Shown: positions 35,257 through 44,149 of the stretch, one piece after another
Position numbering within the stretch: position 1 is the stretch's first letter
How the letters are laid out: every line of letters begins with the position of its first letter
Assembly (NCBI RefSeq): GCF_000384135.1
Contig: NZ_KB913028.1
Coordinates: 895,351 to 959,350 of the forward strand
Length of the DNA: 64,000 nucleotides
Reading direction: 5' to 3'
Source: Succinispira mobilis DSM 6222
GTDB lineage: Bacteria; Bacillota; Negativicutes; Acidaminococcales; Succinispiraceae
The notes under the pieces: model-generated
What the model saw: only the letters and a program-made list of their open reading frames with translations
What the model was told of the DNA's origin: nothing
Database searches by the model: none
Position numbers and translations under genes: made by a program

Positions 35257-35531
35257 AAATAACCTCCTGCAATAAATAGAGTTTTGTTAAGTTAAATTAA
35301 AACCGCAAAAGTGAACTTTTTAATGATATAATGTTTCCGCTAAAAAATAAAAAAACGAAATGTCACTGTCCTGTGTAGAAGTTCACAGTAATGATGCTAA
35401 AAATAATGCAAGAATTAAGGTTGTCTCAGATAACACAAAAGCAATTTATTGTGACTTGTGTAGGAATTTGTTTAAGATATTAAGATAGTCGAGCAGAAAT
35501 AATTTCCACTCGACTATCAATACTGATAATA
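35257..35531. other. Intergenic region, no gene seen
   Basis: AT-rich sequence between thiD and the tkt stop. The hairpin at 35484-35518 is the only clear structure. I looked for a thiamine riboswitch (CTGAGA and the ACCTGA blocks) on the minus strand and do not see one. Confidence 0.5.
35484..35518 (-). terminator. Hairpin after tkt, likely terminator
   Basis: A perfect 10-bp inverted repeat (35484-35493 and 35509-35518) lies 14 bases after the tkt stop. The T tract on the minus strand is weak (TTAATATCTT), so efficiency is uncertain. Confidence 0.55.
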
Positions 35532-37520
35532 TTATTTTTTCAAGATTTTTTTGGCTAGCTCAGCTACTGCTTGTGCTGTAAAACCAAATTTAGCATAAAC
35601 CTTATCGCCAGGGCCAGACGCCCCGAAGGTATCGATGCCGAGAATATGTTCGTGATTTTTGGTATATTTGCTCCAACCTAGGGTAACCCCAGCTTCAATA
35701 GCCATAGTTGGTATGTGGTTTGGAATTACTGTTGATTTGTAAGCAGCAGTTTGTTGTTCAAAATATTCCCAACAAGGCATTGAAACTACTTGGGCTTTTA
35801 TACCAGTTGTTTTTAAGAGTTCTGCACCAGCTAAAGCTAGATGAACCTCTGAGCCGCTTGCTAAAATTGTAATATCGGGATTAAGTTCTTCACCTAATTT
35901 ATAAGCACCTTTAGCAACCCCACTAGCAATTTGCGTTTGATAAGCAGCTAATACTGGCAATTTTTGACGAGTTAAAAGTAAAGATACAGGTCGTTTATTG
36001 CTTACGGCTAAGTGCCAAGCTGCTGCTGTTTCTAAAGCATCCGCAGGTCGTAGGACATCTAAATTAGGAATAATGCGCAAGCTCATAGCATGTTCAATTG
36101 GTTGATGGGTTGGACCATCTTCACCAACAGCAATGCTATCGTGAGTTAAAACAAAAATAGAGTGAATACCCATAAGTGCTGCTAAACGCAAAGCTGGACG
36201 CATAAAGTCGACAAATACTAGGAAAGTTGCGCCATAAGGGATAAAACCGCCATGTAAAGCAATTCCATTTAAAATTGTGCCAGTAGCATGTTCCCGAACC
36301 CCAAAATGTAGATTGCGACCAGTACGGTCTTGGGCAGAAAAATCACCTAGACCTTTAAGTAAGGTTTTATTAGAAGGGCCAAGATCGGCAGATCCACCAA
36401 TCAGAGCTGGAATATTTTTAGCTAAAAGTTGGAGAATTTCCCCAGAAGCATCACGAGTGGCGCTACTAGTTTTATCAATAAATAATTGGCTTAAGCTAGT
36501 TGCCAAATTAGCTGGTAATTTACCTTGTAGTTGTTCTTGAAGCTCTTGAGCTTGCGTAGGATATTGTTTGGCATATTTATCAAACAGTTCTTGCCAAGTT
36601 TGTTCTTGCTCAGCATGAACTTTAAGGCGTTCAGCAAAATATTCTTGTACTTCACTTGGAATATAAAATGGGGTAAGATCCGCAACGCCTAGAGCTTGCT
36701 TAGTGGTAATGATCGCGTCTTTACCTAGGGGTTCACCATGCGCTGCCGGACTATCTTGTTTAGGACTGGCAAAACCGATATGCGTTTTGACAATGATTAA
36801 GCTAGGTTTAGCAGTTTCTTGTTTAGCCAGTTCAATGCAATTTATTAAAGCTACAAGATCTTCGCTGTCATTAACACGAAGTACTTGCCAACCGTAGGCT
36901 TCAAAACGAGCTTGAACATTTTCGGTAAAAGCAATATCAGTAGTACCTTCAATAGTGATGTTATTATCATCGTAAAGATAAATTAATTTACCAAGTTGCA
37001 TAGTTCCGGCTAAAGAAGCGGCTTCAGCACTAACGCCTTCCATTAAGTCACCATCAGAAACTAAAGCATAAGTGTAGTGGTCAATAATTGGGAAATCAGG
37101 TTGATTGAATTTAGCGGCTAAAGCTGTTTCAGCAATGGCCATACCTACCCCCATGGCAAAACCATGCCCAAGAGGACCAGTTGTTGCTTCCACTCCAGGC
37201 GTGTGACCATATTCAGGGTGACCAGGAGTTTTAGAATCTAATTGACGGAAAGCTTTAACTTCCTCTAGGGGTAAATCATAGCCAGTTAGATGTAAAAGAG
37301 AGTATAAAAGAGCTGAACCATGACCTGCAGAAAGAATAAAGCGGTCGCGATTTACCCAATTAGGATTTTTAGGGTTGTGTTGCATAACTTTATCCCATAA
37401 AGTATAGGCTAAGGGCGCTGTACCTAAAGGTAGGCCGGGATGCCCTGAGTTTGCTTGTTCCACTGCATCGATAGAAAGAGTACGTATCGTAGTTATCGCT
37501 TTTTTGTCGATAGTATTCAT
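35532..37520 (-). CDS. tkt: Transketolase
   Basis: Moves two-carbon units between sugar phosphates with thiamine diphosphate, linking glycolysis and the pentose pathway. The 662-residue length is normal. Visible are [16 protein letters not shown] near residue 15, [15 protein letters not shown] near 63 and [13 protein letters not shown] near 108. The cofactor motif [14 protein letters not shown] is near 149. The transketolase Pyr-domain follows ([13 protein letters not shown] near 398, [16 protein letters not shown] near 454). The ATG at 37520 is chosen because GGAGGA lies 11 bases upstream; an earlier ATG at 37538 overlaps that site. Confidence 0.97.
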   Translation of the reverse strand: MNTIDKKAITTIRTLSIDAVEQANSGHPGLPLGTAPLAYTLWDKVMQHNPKNPNWVNRDRFILSAGHGSALLYSLLHLTGYDLPLEEVKAFRQLDSKTPGHPEYGHTPGVEATTGPLGHGFAMGVGMAIAETALAAKFNQPDFPIIDHYTYALVSDGDLMEGVSAEAASLAGTMQLGKLIYLYDDNNITIEGTTDIAFTENVQARFEAYGWQVLRVNDSEDLVALINCIELAKQETAKPSLIIVKTHIGFASPKQDSPAAHGEPLGKDAIITTKQALGVADLTPFYIPSEVQEYFAERLKVHAEQEQTWQELFDKYAKQYPTQAQELQEQLQGKLPANLATSLSQLFIDKTSSATRDASGEILQLLAKNIPALIGGSADLGPSNKTLLKGLGDFSAQDRTGRNLHFGVREHATGTILNGIALHGGFIPYGATFLVFVDFMRPALRLAALMGIHSIFVLTHDSIAVGEDGPTHQPIEHAMSLRIIPNLDVLRPADALETAAAWHLAVSNKRPVSLLLTRQKLPVLAAYQTQIASGVAKGAYKLGEELNPDITILASGSEVHLALAGAELLKTTGIKAQVVSMPCWEYFEQQTAAYKSTVIPNHIPTMAIEAGVTLGWSKYTKNHEHILGIDTFGASGPGDKVYAKFGFTAQAVAELAKKILKK

Positions 37521-37585
37521 TAAAAAAAATTCCTCCATCAGTATATAAATTTATAATACGCTAAAAACTTGATTATATCTAATTA

Positions 37586-37614
37586 ATTATAAGATTTTAG
37601 GGGCAGTGTGTCAA
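37586..37614 (-). promoter_or_regulatory. Consensus promoter of tkt
   Basis: On the minus strand a perfect TTGACA (37609-37614) and a perfect TATAAT (37586-37591) are exactly 17 bases apart, 66 bases before the tkt start. It is the strongest promoter match in the window. Confidence 0.88.
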
Positions 37615-37673
37615 ACTTTAAAGCAAGAAAATGTAGGTAAAAGTGATAAATACTTAACAAATAACAGGGTGAT

Positions 37674-37702
37674 TTGCATTATTTTGGGGTTGATGATAAA
37701 AT
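37674..37702 (+). promoter_or_regulatory. Promoter of the copper amine oxidase-like domain gene
   Basis: TTGCAT (37674-37679), a 17-base spacer and TAAAAT (37697-37702) lie 38 bases before the ATG at 37740, diverging from tkt. Confidence 0.6.
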
Positions 37703-37739
37703 TCGAGCAGGAAACATTTTACAAACAGGAGGTAAAGGT

Positions 37740-38669
37740 ATGTTGAAAAAAATAATGTTTTTATGTTTGAGCTTGTTTTTCCTAATGGGTGTAGCTAGTG
37801 CACAGCAATTTTCTGAAGGAAAGTCGACTAGAAATGTGCTCCAAACAACTGGTAAAATTAAACAGCTAAATGAAATTGGCGTAAATTTATTGGGCGAAGG
37901 AGATTTTAAAGAAGTAGTTTTAAAGTTGGATGATAAAACTTATATTGTAGATGGAATTTCGGGGAAACTGGTTACTGAAAAAAATTTAAAAAAAGGGTTG
38001 GCAATTACGGGCTATTACTCGCCGATGACAACAAGAAGTATCCCTCCACAATCAAAAGCTTTTGCTGTGGTTATTGGGGATACGAATGATCGGGCAATAT
38101 ATTTACAGGTAGAGCAAGTATTAAAAGTGCCAAATGGTGTAAGAGTACTATGTACTAATGGCGATCGTTTAGTAACAATAACGAGTGATGTTTTAGTGAA
38201 CGCTAAGAACATTAAAGTTGGCGATGAGCTTTTAGTTTGGTATCGCATGATGACAATGAGTTTACCGGGACAAGCTACGGCAACTAAGGCTGTAAAACTG
38301 AATACACAGGCAAATTGTATTATAAAATTACATGAACTTGCTGGCGTTATTGCTGTAAATGGTCAAGAAATTCAGTTAGCGTCAGATGATCTTTTGAAAC
38401 AAGAACGGACAGTATTGGTTCCATTAAGAGCAGTAGCTGAAAAACTAGGTTATAAAGTAGAATGGTTAGCAGAAAAGCAGCAAGTAGAATTGCACAAAGG
38501 CTGGCAAACTGTAACTTTAAAGGCACAAGTAACTGACTATCAACTTAACAATCAAATGCTTAAGCTAGATGCTGCTCCTCAATTTAACAATGGCAAAATT
38601 TTGGTGCCCATGGAATTTTTTAGTGAAGTTTTGGCTTATACAACTGAGATTTTAAGTACACATATTTAG
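37740..38669 (+). CDS. Secreted protein with copper amine oxidase N-terminal-like domain
   Basis: A 309-residue exported protein with a clear signal peptide (MLKKIMFLCLSLFFLMGVASA, cleaved after ASA). The middle holds two beta-rich repeats of unknown function around residues 25-190. The C-terminal part (RTVLVPLRAVAEKLGYKVEW near 225, ILVPMEFFSEVL near 287) is the domain called copper amine oxidase N-terminal-like. It is common in Firmicutes surface proteins and is not an oxidase. The role is unknown, probably binding in the envelope. AGGAGG lies 7 bases before the ATG at 37740, so the longer upstream frame is not used. Confidence 0.82.
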   Translation: MLKKIMFLCLSLFFLMGVASAQQFSEGKSTRNVLQTTGKIKQLNEIGVNLLGEGDFKEVVLKLDDKTYIVDGISGKLVTEKNLKKGLAITGYYSPMTTRSIPPQSKAFAVVIGDTNDRAIYLQVEQVLKVPNGVRVLCTNGDRLVTITSDVLVNAKNIKVGDELLVWYRMMTMSLPGQATATKAVKLNTQANCIIKLHELAGVIAVNGQEIQLASDDLLKQERTVLVPLRAVAEKLGYKVEWLAEKQQVELHKGWQTVTLKAQVTDYQLNNQMLKLDAAPQFNNGKILVPMEFFSEVLAYTTEILSTHI

Positions 38670-38695
38670 AACTTTTAAAGAAAAACTGCATAATA

Positions 38696-38737
38696 AAAAG
38701 GACAATTCCCGCTCATAATGAGCTAGAATTGTCCTTT
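38696..38737 (+). terminator. Bidirectional terminator between two converging genes
   Basis: Arms of 12 bases (about 38697-38708 and 38726-38737) pair perfectly. They are flanked by an A run on the left and TTT on the right, between the secreted protein gene and the convergent CoA-binding gene. Confidence 0.75.
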
Positions 38738-38749
38738 GAGTTTTATTGA

Positions 38750-39121
38750 TTAAAGGGCGACGAGAACGCAGTTTTGGATTATTTCAATTTCCAATTCTTT
38801 GGCTAAAGCTAATACAGCTTTGCTATCAGCACCAGGTTGAAACCAGGCTATTTTGATACCTAAGGTTTTCATATCTTGTAGAACTTGTAAAGCTGCAGCT
38901 TCTGGAACTACAAAATTAACAATTTCGACGGTAGTCGGCAAAGCTGCTAAGTTAGGATAACATTTGTCACCTAGAACTTCTTCTAGGCCAGGATTTACCG
39001 CGTAAACCTCATAACCACAGTTTTTTAATTTTCGATAAACCTTACAGCCAAATTTGTTAGTATTGGAAGTAGCACCGACTACTGCCCATTTTTTTAAGCT
39101 TAAAGCCGTATCTGTATTCAT
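38750..39121 (-). CDS. CoA-binding domain protein, YccU type
   Basis: A 123-residue single Rossmann-fold domain with WAVVGATSNTNKFGCKVYR at residues 12-30 and VYAVNPG near 39. VEIVNFVVP near 65 and AWFQPGADSKAV near 91 follow. The fold is that of the CoA-binding half of succinyl-CoA synthetase; stand-alone members bind CoA, but their function is not established. It has no clear operon partner. The AAGGGG ribosome site lies before the ATG. Confidence 0.88.
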   Translation of the reverse strand: MNTDTALSLKKWAVVGATSNTNKFGCKVYRKLKNCGYEVYAVNPGLEEVLGDKCYPNLAALPTTVEIVNFVVPEAAALQVLQDMKTLGIKIAWFQPGADSKAVLALAKELEIEIIQNCVLVAL

Positions 39122-39253
39122 AAGAAAAACCCCTTTAATTTATTATTTATTGTGATAATCATAAGCGAAGATATCGGAAACTGTCAAGTAAATGTGAGAA
39201 TATTAAGCTAAGTTAGGCTGATTAATGACTAAAGGTTGAAAAGTTTATAATTA

Positions 39254-39282
39254 TTGACTTAAGCTTGGGAAGCAAATAAAAT
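39254..39282 (+). promoter_or_regulatory. Promoter of the DUF3089 gene
   Basis: TTGACT (39254-39259), a 17-base spacer and TAAAAT (39277-39282) lie about 210 bases before the ATG at 39491. This gives a long untranslated leader. Confidence 0.65.
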
Positions 39283-39330
39283 AATAGCTGAAAATAAATA
39301 TATACAAAGTCTAGAGTGTAAAAATTAAAC

Positions 39331-39382
39331 AATAAGCAAAAGGCTGTACAAATAGAAAAAACTGTGCTTTTGACTTATTTTT
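39331..39382 (+). terminator. Terminator-like hairpin inside the DUF3089 leader
   Basis: Arms AATAAGCAAAAG (39331-39342) and CTTTTGACTTATT (39367-39379, one bulged base) are followed by a short T run. It lies between the promoter and the gene, so it could act as an attenuator. It may also just end transcripts from upstream. Confidence 0.45.
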
Positions 39383-39490
39383 AGAGAGGTGTTTTTAGTA
39401 ATAATAGTTTTGCTGCATGCAAAAAATAAAATAAATCATGTAAATAATTGCAGAATGTTGTTTATAAATTATTATATGAGGAGTAGAGTA

Positions 39491-40477
39491 ATGTTTAAGA
39501 AAAATTTATTTCGGCTAATGGCAACAACTTTTATAATGCTCTTATTGTTGGTTACAGTTTCGGGGCAGAGTTTTGCGGCTGTAGATTATCAAAACGCTGC
39601 TAATTGGGCAGTGATGTGTGAAGCTAACATGCGTAATAAAGACGTTGATGTGTTTTTTGTCGCCCCGACAGTGCATTCAGAAATGAAAAACATGTCCATG
39701 GATAATTTAACGGCTAAAGCTAATTTTTTAAGTGCCGTAAAGCAAGAACAAGGTATATTTGCAGCAACGGCGAATTTTTATGCGCCGTATTATCGGCAAA
39801 TAGGAATGCCCGTTTATATTGCTACACCTGAAGAAAGAGCTATTTATACACAAGTTGCTTTTTCAGACATTAAGGCAGCCTTTCGTTACTATATGGATAA
39901 TTTTAATGAGGGTAGGCCATTTATTTTAGCAGGTTTTAGTCAAGGGGCACAGTTAGTGCTAGAGTTACTAAAAAATGATGTTATTACGTCCAGAGAACAA
40001 CAACGTTTGATTGCAACCTACGCTATTGGTTGGCGAATTACTCCAGAAGATTTGCTAAAGTATTCGCAACTTAAAATGGCTAGAGGGGAGACAGATACTG
40101 GGGTAATTGTTTCATGGAATACCGAAGCGCCAGAGGTAACTTATTCACTATTAGTTCCACAAAAAACTTTGGGAATTAATCCGCTAAATTGGCAAACTAC
40201 TTCGGCAAAAGCAGGACGAGCTGAAAATAAAGGTGCAGTTTTTATAGATGGCACTGGTAAAGTAATAGAGGAAATTCCTAAATTTACAGGTGCATATCTA
40301 GATTCTAAACGTGGTACTTTAAAAGTGACCAATGTGGATAGGGCCAAATATGACTTTGCCTATCCTGTATTAAGTAATGGTGTATATCATATTTATGATT
40401 TTCAATTTTTTTATCGTAATTATCAGGAAAATGTTGCTAAACGGACGGCAACTTTTATGAGCAAAAAAGCAATATAA
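39491..40477 (+). CDS. Secreted DUF3089 family alpha/beta hydrolase
   Basis: A 328-residue exported protein with a signal peptide (MFKKNLFRLM, then a hydrophobic stretch, ending SFAA near residue 30). The mature part belongs to the DUF3089 lipase-like hydrolases. VDVFFVAPTVHSE is near 52, the nucleophile elbow GFSQGAQ at 148-154 (Ser150), and AYAIGWRIT near 177. The end has YHIYDFQFFYRN. The substrate is unknown. GAGGAG lies 7 bases before the ATG at 39491; a longer frame starting at 39389 would put the signal peptide inside the protein and is rejected. Confidence 0.85.
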   Translation: MFKKNLFRLMATTFIMLLLLVTVSGQSFAAVDYQNAANWAVMCEANMRNKDVDVFFVAPTVHSEMKNMSMDNLTAKANFLSAVKQEQGIFAATANFYAPYYRQIGMPVYIATPEERAIYTQVAFSDIKAAFRYYMDNFNEGRPFILAGFSQGAQLVLELLKNDVITSREQQRLIATYAIGWRITPEDLLKYSQLKMARGETDTGVIVSWNTEAPEVTYSLLVPQKTLGINPLNWQTTSAKAGRAENKGAVFIDGTGKVIEEIPKFTGAYLDSKRGTLKVTNVDRAKYDFAYPVLSNGVYHIYDFQFFYRNYQENVAKRTATFMSKKAI

Positions 40478-40503
40478 TTTAAATTTGCTTAAAATATAAA
40501 AAT

Positions 40504-40598
40504 GACCAGCACACTTTTGCTATGAATTGCCCCCTGAAAGTTAGAGCTAAAAATCTAACGATTGGGGGGCAGTTCATTTCCACTAATAGTTGCTGGTC
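40504..40598. terminator. Bidirectional terminator stem with a large palindromic insert
   Basis: GACCAGCA (40504-40511) and TGCTGGTC (40591-40598) form the outer stem of a hairpin between the converging DUF3089 and nth genes. A and T runs stand on its outer sides. Inside it lies a separate 56-base palindrome (40522-40577), listed as its own feature. Confidence 0.6.
40522..40577. repeat. Palindromic IS3-like end pair, possible miniature element
   Basis: Left arm 40522-40545 and right arm 40554-40577 are imperfect inverted repeats with an 8-base centre. The ends read TGAATTGCCCCC inward on one side and TGAACTGCCCCCC on the other. This is the style of terminal repeats in IS3/IS150-group elements. 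The small GC-rich blocks stand out from the AT-rich surroundings. No transposase is present and no target-site duplication is visible, so it may be only a remnant or a plain terminator. Confidence 0.45.
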
Positions 40599-40610
40599 AC
40601 TTAATTTTAA

Positions 40611-41249
40611 TTATGCGGTTGTTTTATCATCACTGGTACATAAGCTTTGCAAAGGACAAAGCTGACAAAGGGGTTTACGGGCTTTGCAAAGTTTACGACC
40701 ATGCCAAATTAACCAGTGGTGGGCTGCTGACCAATTTTTTTTCGGAATTGTTTTTTGTAATTCTTGCTCGACCGCCATCACATCATCACTTTTGGCAAGA
40801 CCAAGGCGCCGCGAAGTTCTGAAAACATGCGTATCTACAGCAATTGCTGGCACACCAAAAGCTTGACTTAACATAACATTAGCTGTTTTACGGCCGACAC
40901 CTGGTAAAAGCACGAGCTCTTCAAATTTATTAGGAACTTGACCTTGGTGTTTTTCAACTAAGATAGCGCAAGTGGCTAAAAGATTTTTAGCTTTACTGCG
41001 AAATAGACCACAATCATGAATAAGCTCCATAAGTTTCGCTTCTGTTAGCTGCTCTAACCAGATAGCAGGGGTAGAATATTTAGGAAATAGTCGCTTAGTA
41101 ATGATATTGACACGCTCATCAGTACATTGGGCTGATAAAATCACTGCAACTAGTAGTTCAAAATTATTACTATGTGTTAGGGCGGTACCTAGACCTTGAT
41201 AAGTTGTAGCTAGAATTTGGAGAATCTTTTTTTGCTTTACTGTAGCCAT
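40611..41249 (-). CDS. nth: Endonuclease III
   Basis: A base-excision glycosylase and AP lyase that removes oxidised pyrimidines. The 212-residue protein has AVILSAQCTDERVN near residue 35 and the helix-hairpin-helix LPGVGRKTANVM with catalytic Lys121. Asp139 is in AVDTHVFR. The 4Fe-4S ligands are Cys188, Cys195, Cys198 and Cys204 with the standard 6-2-5 spacing. It lies 2 bases after the PFL gene and is probably co-transcribed with it. Confidence 0.96.
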   Translation of the reverse strand: MATVKQKKILQILATTYQGLGTALTHSNNFELLVAVILSAQCTDERVNIITKRLFPKYSTPAIWLEQLTEAKLMELIHDCGLFRSKAKNLLATCAILVEKHQGQVPNKFEELVLLPGVGRKTANVMLSQAFGVPAIAVDTHVFRTSRRLGLAKSDDVMAVEQELQKTIPKKNWSAAHHWLIWHGRKLCKARKPLCQLCPLQSLCTSDDKTTA

Positions 41250-41251
41250 TT

Positions 41252-42616
41252 TTAGTTAGTTAAGCTACGAACTGGAGCAGGAATTCTTCCACCGCGCGCA
41301 ATAAATTTATCAGCGCTAAATTTATTAACTGGTAAAATAGGACAATAACCTAAGAGACCTCCAAATTCAACTATTTCGCCAGCTCCTTTTCCTGGAACAG
41401 GAATTAAGCGTACAGCAGTAGTTTTGTTGTTAATCATACCAATTGCCGCTTCATCAGCAATTATTGCCGAGATAGTTTGAGCGCTGGTATCACCAGGGAT
41501 GGCAATCATATCTAAGCCTACAGAACAAACGCATGTCATAGCCTCTAATTTTTCTAAAGTTAAGCTACCACAGCTAACAGCTTTTATCATACCAGCATCT
41601 TCACTGACGGGGATGAAAGCTCCACTTAAACCGCCGACATAGCTAGAAGCCATTAGACCGCCTTTTTTCACAGCATCATTGAGCATTGCTAGAGCGGCAG
41701 TAGTACCTGGTGCTCCGCAACTTTCCAAACCAATTTCTTCTAAAATATAAGCTACGCTATCACCAACAGCTGGAGTTGGCGCAAGTGATAGATCGATAAT
41801 TCCAAATTGGGTATTTAATCGTTTGGCTGCTTCTTGAGCGACTAATTGACCTACACGAGTTATTTTAAAGGCCGTTTTTTTAATTGTTTCAGCGACTACA
41901 CCCATATCTTGACCACGTACTGCTTCTAGAGCGTGTTTTACAACACCAGGGCCAGAAACGCCAACGTTGATAACTGTTTCAGGTTCGGTTACACCATGAA
42001 AAGCTCCGGCCATAAAGGGGTTATCAGGCACAGAATTGCAAAAAACAACTAATTTAGCGCAAGCAATAGCATCACGGGTTTTTGTAAGTTCGGCTGCTTG
42101 TTTAATAATTTGCCCCATTTTAGCTACGGCATCCATATTAATACCTGATTTAGTAGAGCCGATACTTACGGAAGAACAGACAATATCTGTAGTTGCTAGA
42201 GCTTCAGGAATTGAGTTGATTAGAGCAATATCAGCATCGGTATAGCCTTTTTCTACTAGTGCGGAAAAACCACCAATAAAATTAACCCCTACGGCCTTAG
42301 CTGCTCGATCAAGAGCATGGGCTAGAGGTGTAAAGTCTTTAGCATTACAGCTAGCACCGATAATAGATATCGGCGTAACGGAAATACGTTTATTAATAAT
42401 CGGTACACCAAACTCACGCTCTAAGTCTTCGCCAGTGCGGACTAAGTGTTGGGCGCGGCTAGTGATTTTATCATAAATTTTATTAGCCGTGGTTTTAATA
42501 TCTAAACTGCTACAATCGCAAAGGTTAATTCCCATGGTAATTGTACGGACATCGAGATTATGCTCAGTAATCATGCGATTAGTATCAAGAATATCTTGCA
42601 TTGAAAAATTCCACAT
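41252..42616 (-). CDS. PFL family protein (UPF0210/DUF711)
   Basis: A 454-residue conserved protein. It begins with [25 protein letters not shown] (in pieces), has [17 protein letters not shown] near residue 91 and [15 protein letters not shown] near 217. [14 protein letters not shown] is near 362. The family resembles glycyl-radical-type folds by name only; no reaction is established. It is usually downstream of an UPF0237 ACT protein, as here (130-base gap, same strand), which suggests joint regulation. Confidence 0.92.
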   Translation of the reverse strand: MWNFSMQDILDTNRMITEHNLDVRTITMGINLCDCSSLDIKTTANKIYDKITSRAQHLVRTGEDLEREFGVPIINKRISVTPISIIGASCNAKDFTPLAHALDRAAKAVGVNFIGGFSALVEKGYTDADIALINSIPEALATTDIVCSSVSIGSTKSGINMDAVAKMGQIIKQAAELTKTRDAIACAKLVVFCNSVPDNPFMAGAFHGVTEPETVINVGVSGPGVVKHALEAVRGQDMGVVAETIKKTAFKITRVGQLVAQEAAKRLNTQFGIIDLSLAPTPAVGDSVAYILEEIGLESCGAPGTTAALAMLNDAVKKGGLMASSYVGGLSGAFIPVSEDAGMIKAVSCGSLTLEKLEAMTCVCSVGLDMIAIPGDTSAQTISAIIADEAAIGMINNKTTAVRLIPVPGKGAGEIVEFGGLLGYCPILPVNKFSADKFIARGGRIPAPVRSLTN

Positions 42617-42747
42617 TTCTAGAAAACTCCTTTAGTTTTTATTATGACAGTTACTAGCAAGTTATAGAATTTGCTTAGTAGTTTTGTTTGGACAAGGTTA
42701 TTAAAGCTTTGGATAAAATAAATGCAATTGTTGAGGGATAAATTTAA

Positions 42748-43017
42748 TTAAATTCTATGCATAATTTGGAAGATGTCTTCGTGTTGTACTTTTATTTCAA
42801 CACCATACTCACTGCCTTTTTCTTTTAAAATAGCTTGGAAAGCTTGCAAGTCAGTAGTAGCGTTACTCATGTCAGCAATCATAACCATATTAAAATAGCC
42901 ATCTAAAATATTTTGGTTGATATTTAAGATATTTACTTGATTTTCAGCGAGCACCCCACTCACCATTGCTATGATTCCTACGCGGTCTTTACCAACAATA
43001 CTTAAAACTATACGCAT
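42748..43017 (-). CDS. ACT domain protein, UPF0237
   Basis: An 89-residue protein that is a single ACT domain (IVLSIVGKDRVGIIAMVSGVLAENQVNILNINQ at the start, in pieces). The UPF0237 group nearly always precedes the UPF0210 (PFL) gene, and the pair is found together here. It probably binds an amino acid and regulates the partner, but neither is known. AGGAGG precedes the ATG. A large palindrome lies in its promoter region. Confidence 0.92.
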   Translation of the reverse strand: MRIVLSIVGKDRVGIIAMVSGVLAENQVNILNINQNILDGYFNMVMIADMSNATTDLQAFQAILKEKGSEYGVEIKVQHEDIFQIMHRI

Positions 43018-43063
43018 TTAAAATTGACCTCCTTAATAAAATGTAATAAAAAGCGATATACCA

Positions 43064-43096
43064 ATTATGATATAATTTATAAAATTATATCATAAT
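43064..43096. repeat. Perfect 15-bp palindrome upstream of the ACT/PFL genes
   Basis: Arms 43064-43078 and 43082-43096 are exact inverted repeats separated by 3 bases, 46 bases before the ACT gene start. It includes TATAAT on both strands. On the minus strand TTGTTA stands 16 bases before that TATAAT. It could therefore be an operator overlapping the promoter. It is AT-rich, so a chance palindrome in low-GC sequence cannot be excluded. Confidence 0.5.
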
Positions 43097-43247
43097 AAAG
43101 GATAATAACAATAGTTTTCAGGATAAATAATGATAAAAAAAGAAAAAAACCTAATTAAAATAAAAAACTATGCTAAGCAATGTGCATTTGAGAAAAACAG
43201 AGTTGTTTATTTTCTTTGGGAGTGGAGTTTATGTTAAACTTAAGGTA

Positions 43248-43298
43248 AGCTTTTTAGCAAGTTTAAAAGCTGAATTTCAGGGAGCAAACAGCTTTTTT
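43248..43298 (+). promoter_or_regulatory. Possible attenuator before rnhB
   Basis: AGCTTTT (43248-43254), AAAAGCTG (43265-43272) and CAGCTTTT (43289-43296, continuing as a T run to 43298) can pair in two mutually exclusive ways. The second hairpin (43265-43296) looks like a terminator. A 35-codon open frame (43130-43237) ends just before it. Apart from this and the palindrome at 43064-43096, nothing else is seen in the gap 43018-43369. Confidence 0.35.
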
Positions 43299-43369
43299 AT
43301 GTTATTTAGGCTAAGAAATTTGAGGCTTAATAATTAATTTGCTACAATTGGAAAATGCGAGGATGAAAA

Positions 43370-44149
43370 ATGAAAATATTAGAAATTAAAGAATTGTTAG
43401 CGCAAGATAACGTCAATATAGAAATTTTAACAACGTTAGCCACTGATGAGCGAAAAAATGTGCAGAATTTATTAAAGAGTTATTATAAGCGCCAAGAGAA
43501 AATTAAAAAGACGACATTGCGCCAGCAAGAATTGCTAAAATTTGAACGTTGCTATTATCAGCAAGGTGTAAAATATATTGCGGGGGTTGATGAGGCTGGG
43601 CGGGGACCAATTGCTGGACCCTTGGTTGTAGCTAGTGTTATTTTGCCAGAAAAATGTGATTTACCTGGGGTTGATGATTCTAAGAAGTTAACTGCCAATA
43701 AGCGTGAGTTATTATGTAAAGCGATTTATCAGCAAGCATTGGCAGTTAATGTTCAGGTAATTAGCCCAAAAGTTATTGATGAATTAAATATTTACCAAGC
43801 CACGTTAAAAGGTATGCAAGATAGCTTGCAAGCACTAGTTATCAAACCCGAGGTTGCTCTAATTGATGCCATGCCGCTAAAAATTCCGGAAATTATAATA
43901 GAGAGTATTATTAAAGGGGACAGTTTAAGTTTAAGTATTGCGGCGGCCTCTATTGTGGCTAAGACAACTAGAGATAAGTTAATGCTAGATTTGCACAAAT
44001 TGTACCCAGTATATGGTTTAGATAAACACAAAGGTTATCCCACTAGAGAACATGTTCAAGCGGTAGAAAAATATGGAGTTGCAGAGTTTTATCGCCAAAG
44101 TTATGAGCCAATAAAAAGCATTGTAGCAAAAAAAGGGAGTGATAAATAG
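43370..44149 (+). CDS. rnhB: Ribonuclease HII
   Basis: Cleaves the RNA strand of RNA-DNA hybrids and single embedded ribonucleotides. The 259-residue protein has an N-terminal extension of about 65 residues, typical of Bacillus-type RNase HII. The active-site GVDEAGRGPIAGP (Asp74, Glu75), GVDDSKKLTANKR near 104, and SLSIAAASIVAKTTRDKLM near 184 follow. GAGG stands 7 bases before the ATG. Its last base is the first base of the next gene's GTG. Confidence 0.96.
   Translation: MKILEIKELLAQDNVNIEILTTLATDERKNVQNLLKSYYKRQEKIKKTTLRQQELLKFERCYYQQGVKYIAGVDEAGRGPIAGPLVVASVILPEKCDLPGVDDSKKLTANKRELLCKAIYQQALAVNVQVISPKVIDELNIYQATLKGMQDSLQALVIKPEVALIDAMPLKIPEIIIESIIKGDSLSLSIAAASIVAKTTRDKLMLDLHKLYPVYGLDKHKGYPTREHVQAVEKYGVAEFYRQSYEPIKSIVAKKGSDK

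Larger units (their letters stand above)
39122..39490. other. 369-base leader region of the DUF3089 gene
   Basis: The gap holds a promoter (39254-39282) and a terminator-like hairpin (39331-39382), both listed separately, in front of the DUF3089 gene. I see no open frame with a ribosome site before 39481. The rest is AT-rich with no recognised riboswitch. Confidence 0.5.

Noticed and set aside
34456-35531. A thiamine riboswitch before thiD
   Set aside because: The conserved CTGAGA and ACCTGA blocks are not present on the minus strand upstream of thiD.
37674-37739. A 22-residue N-terminal extension of the copper amine oxidase-like protein
   Set aside because: It would overlap the promoter and place residues before a clear signal peptide; the AGGAGG site fits the ATG at 37740.
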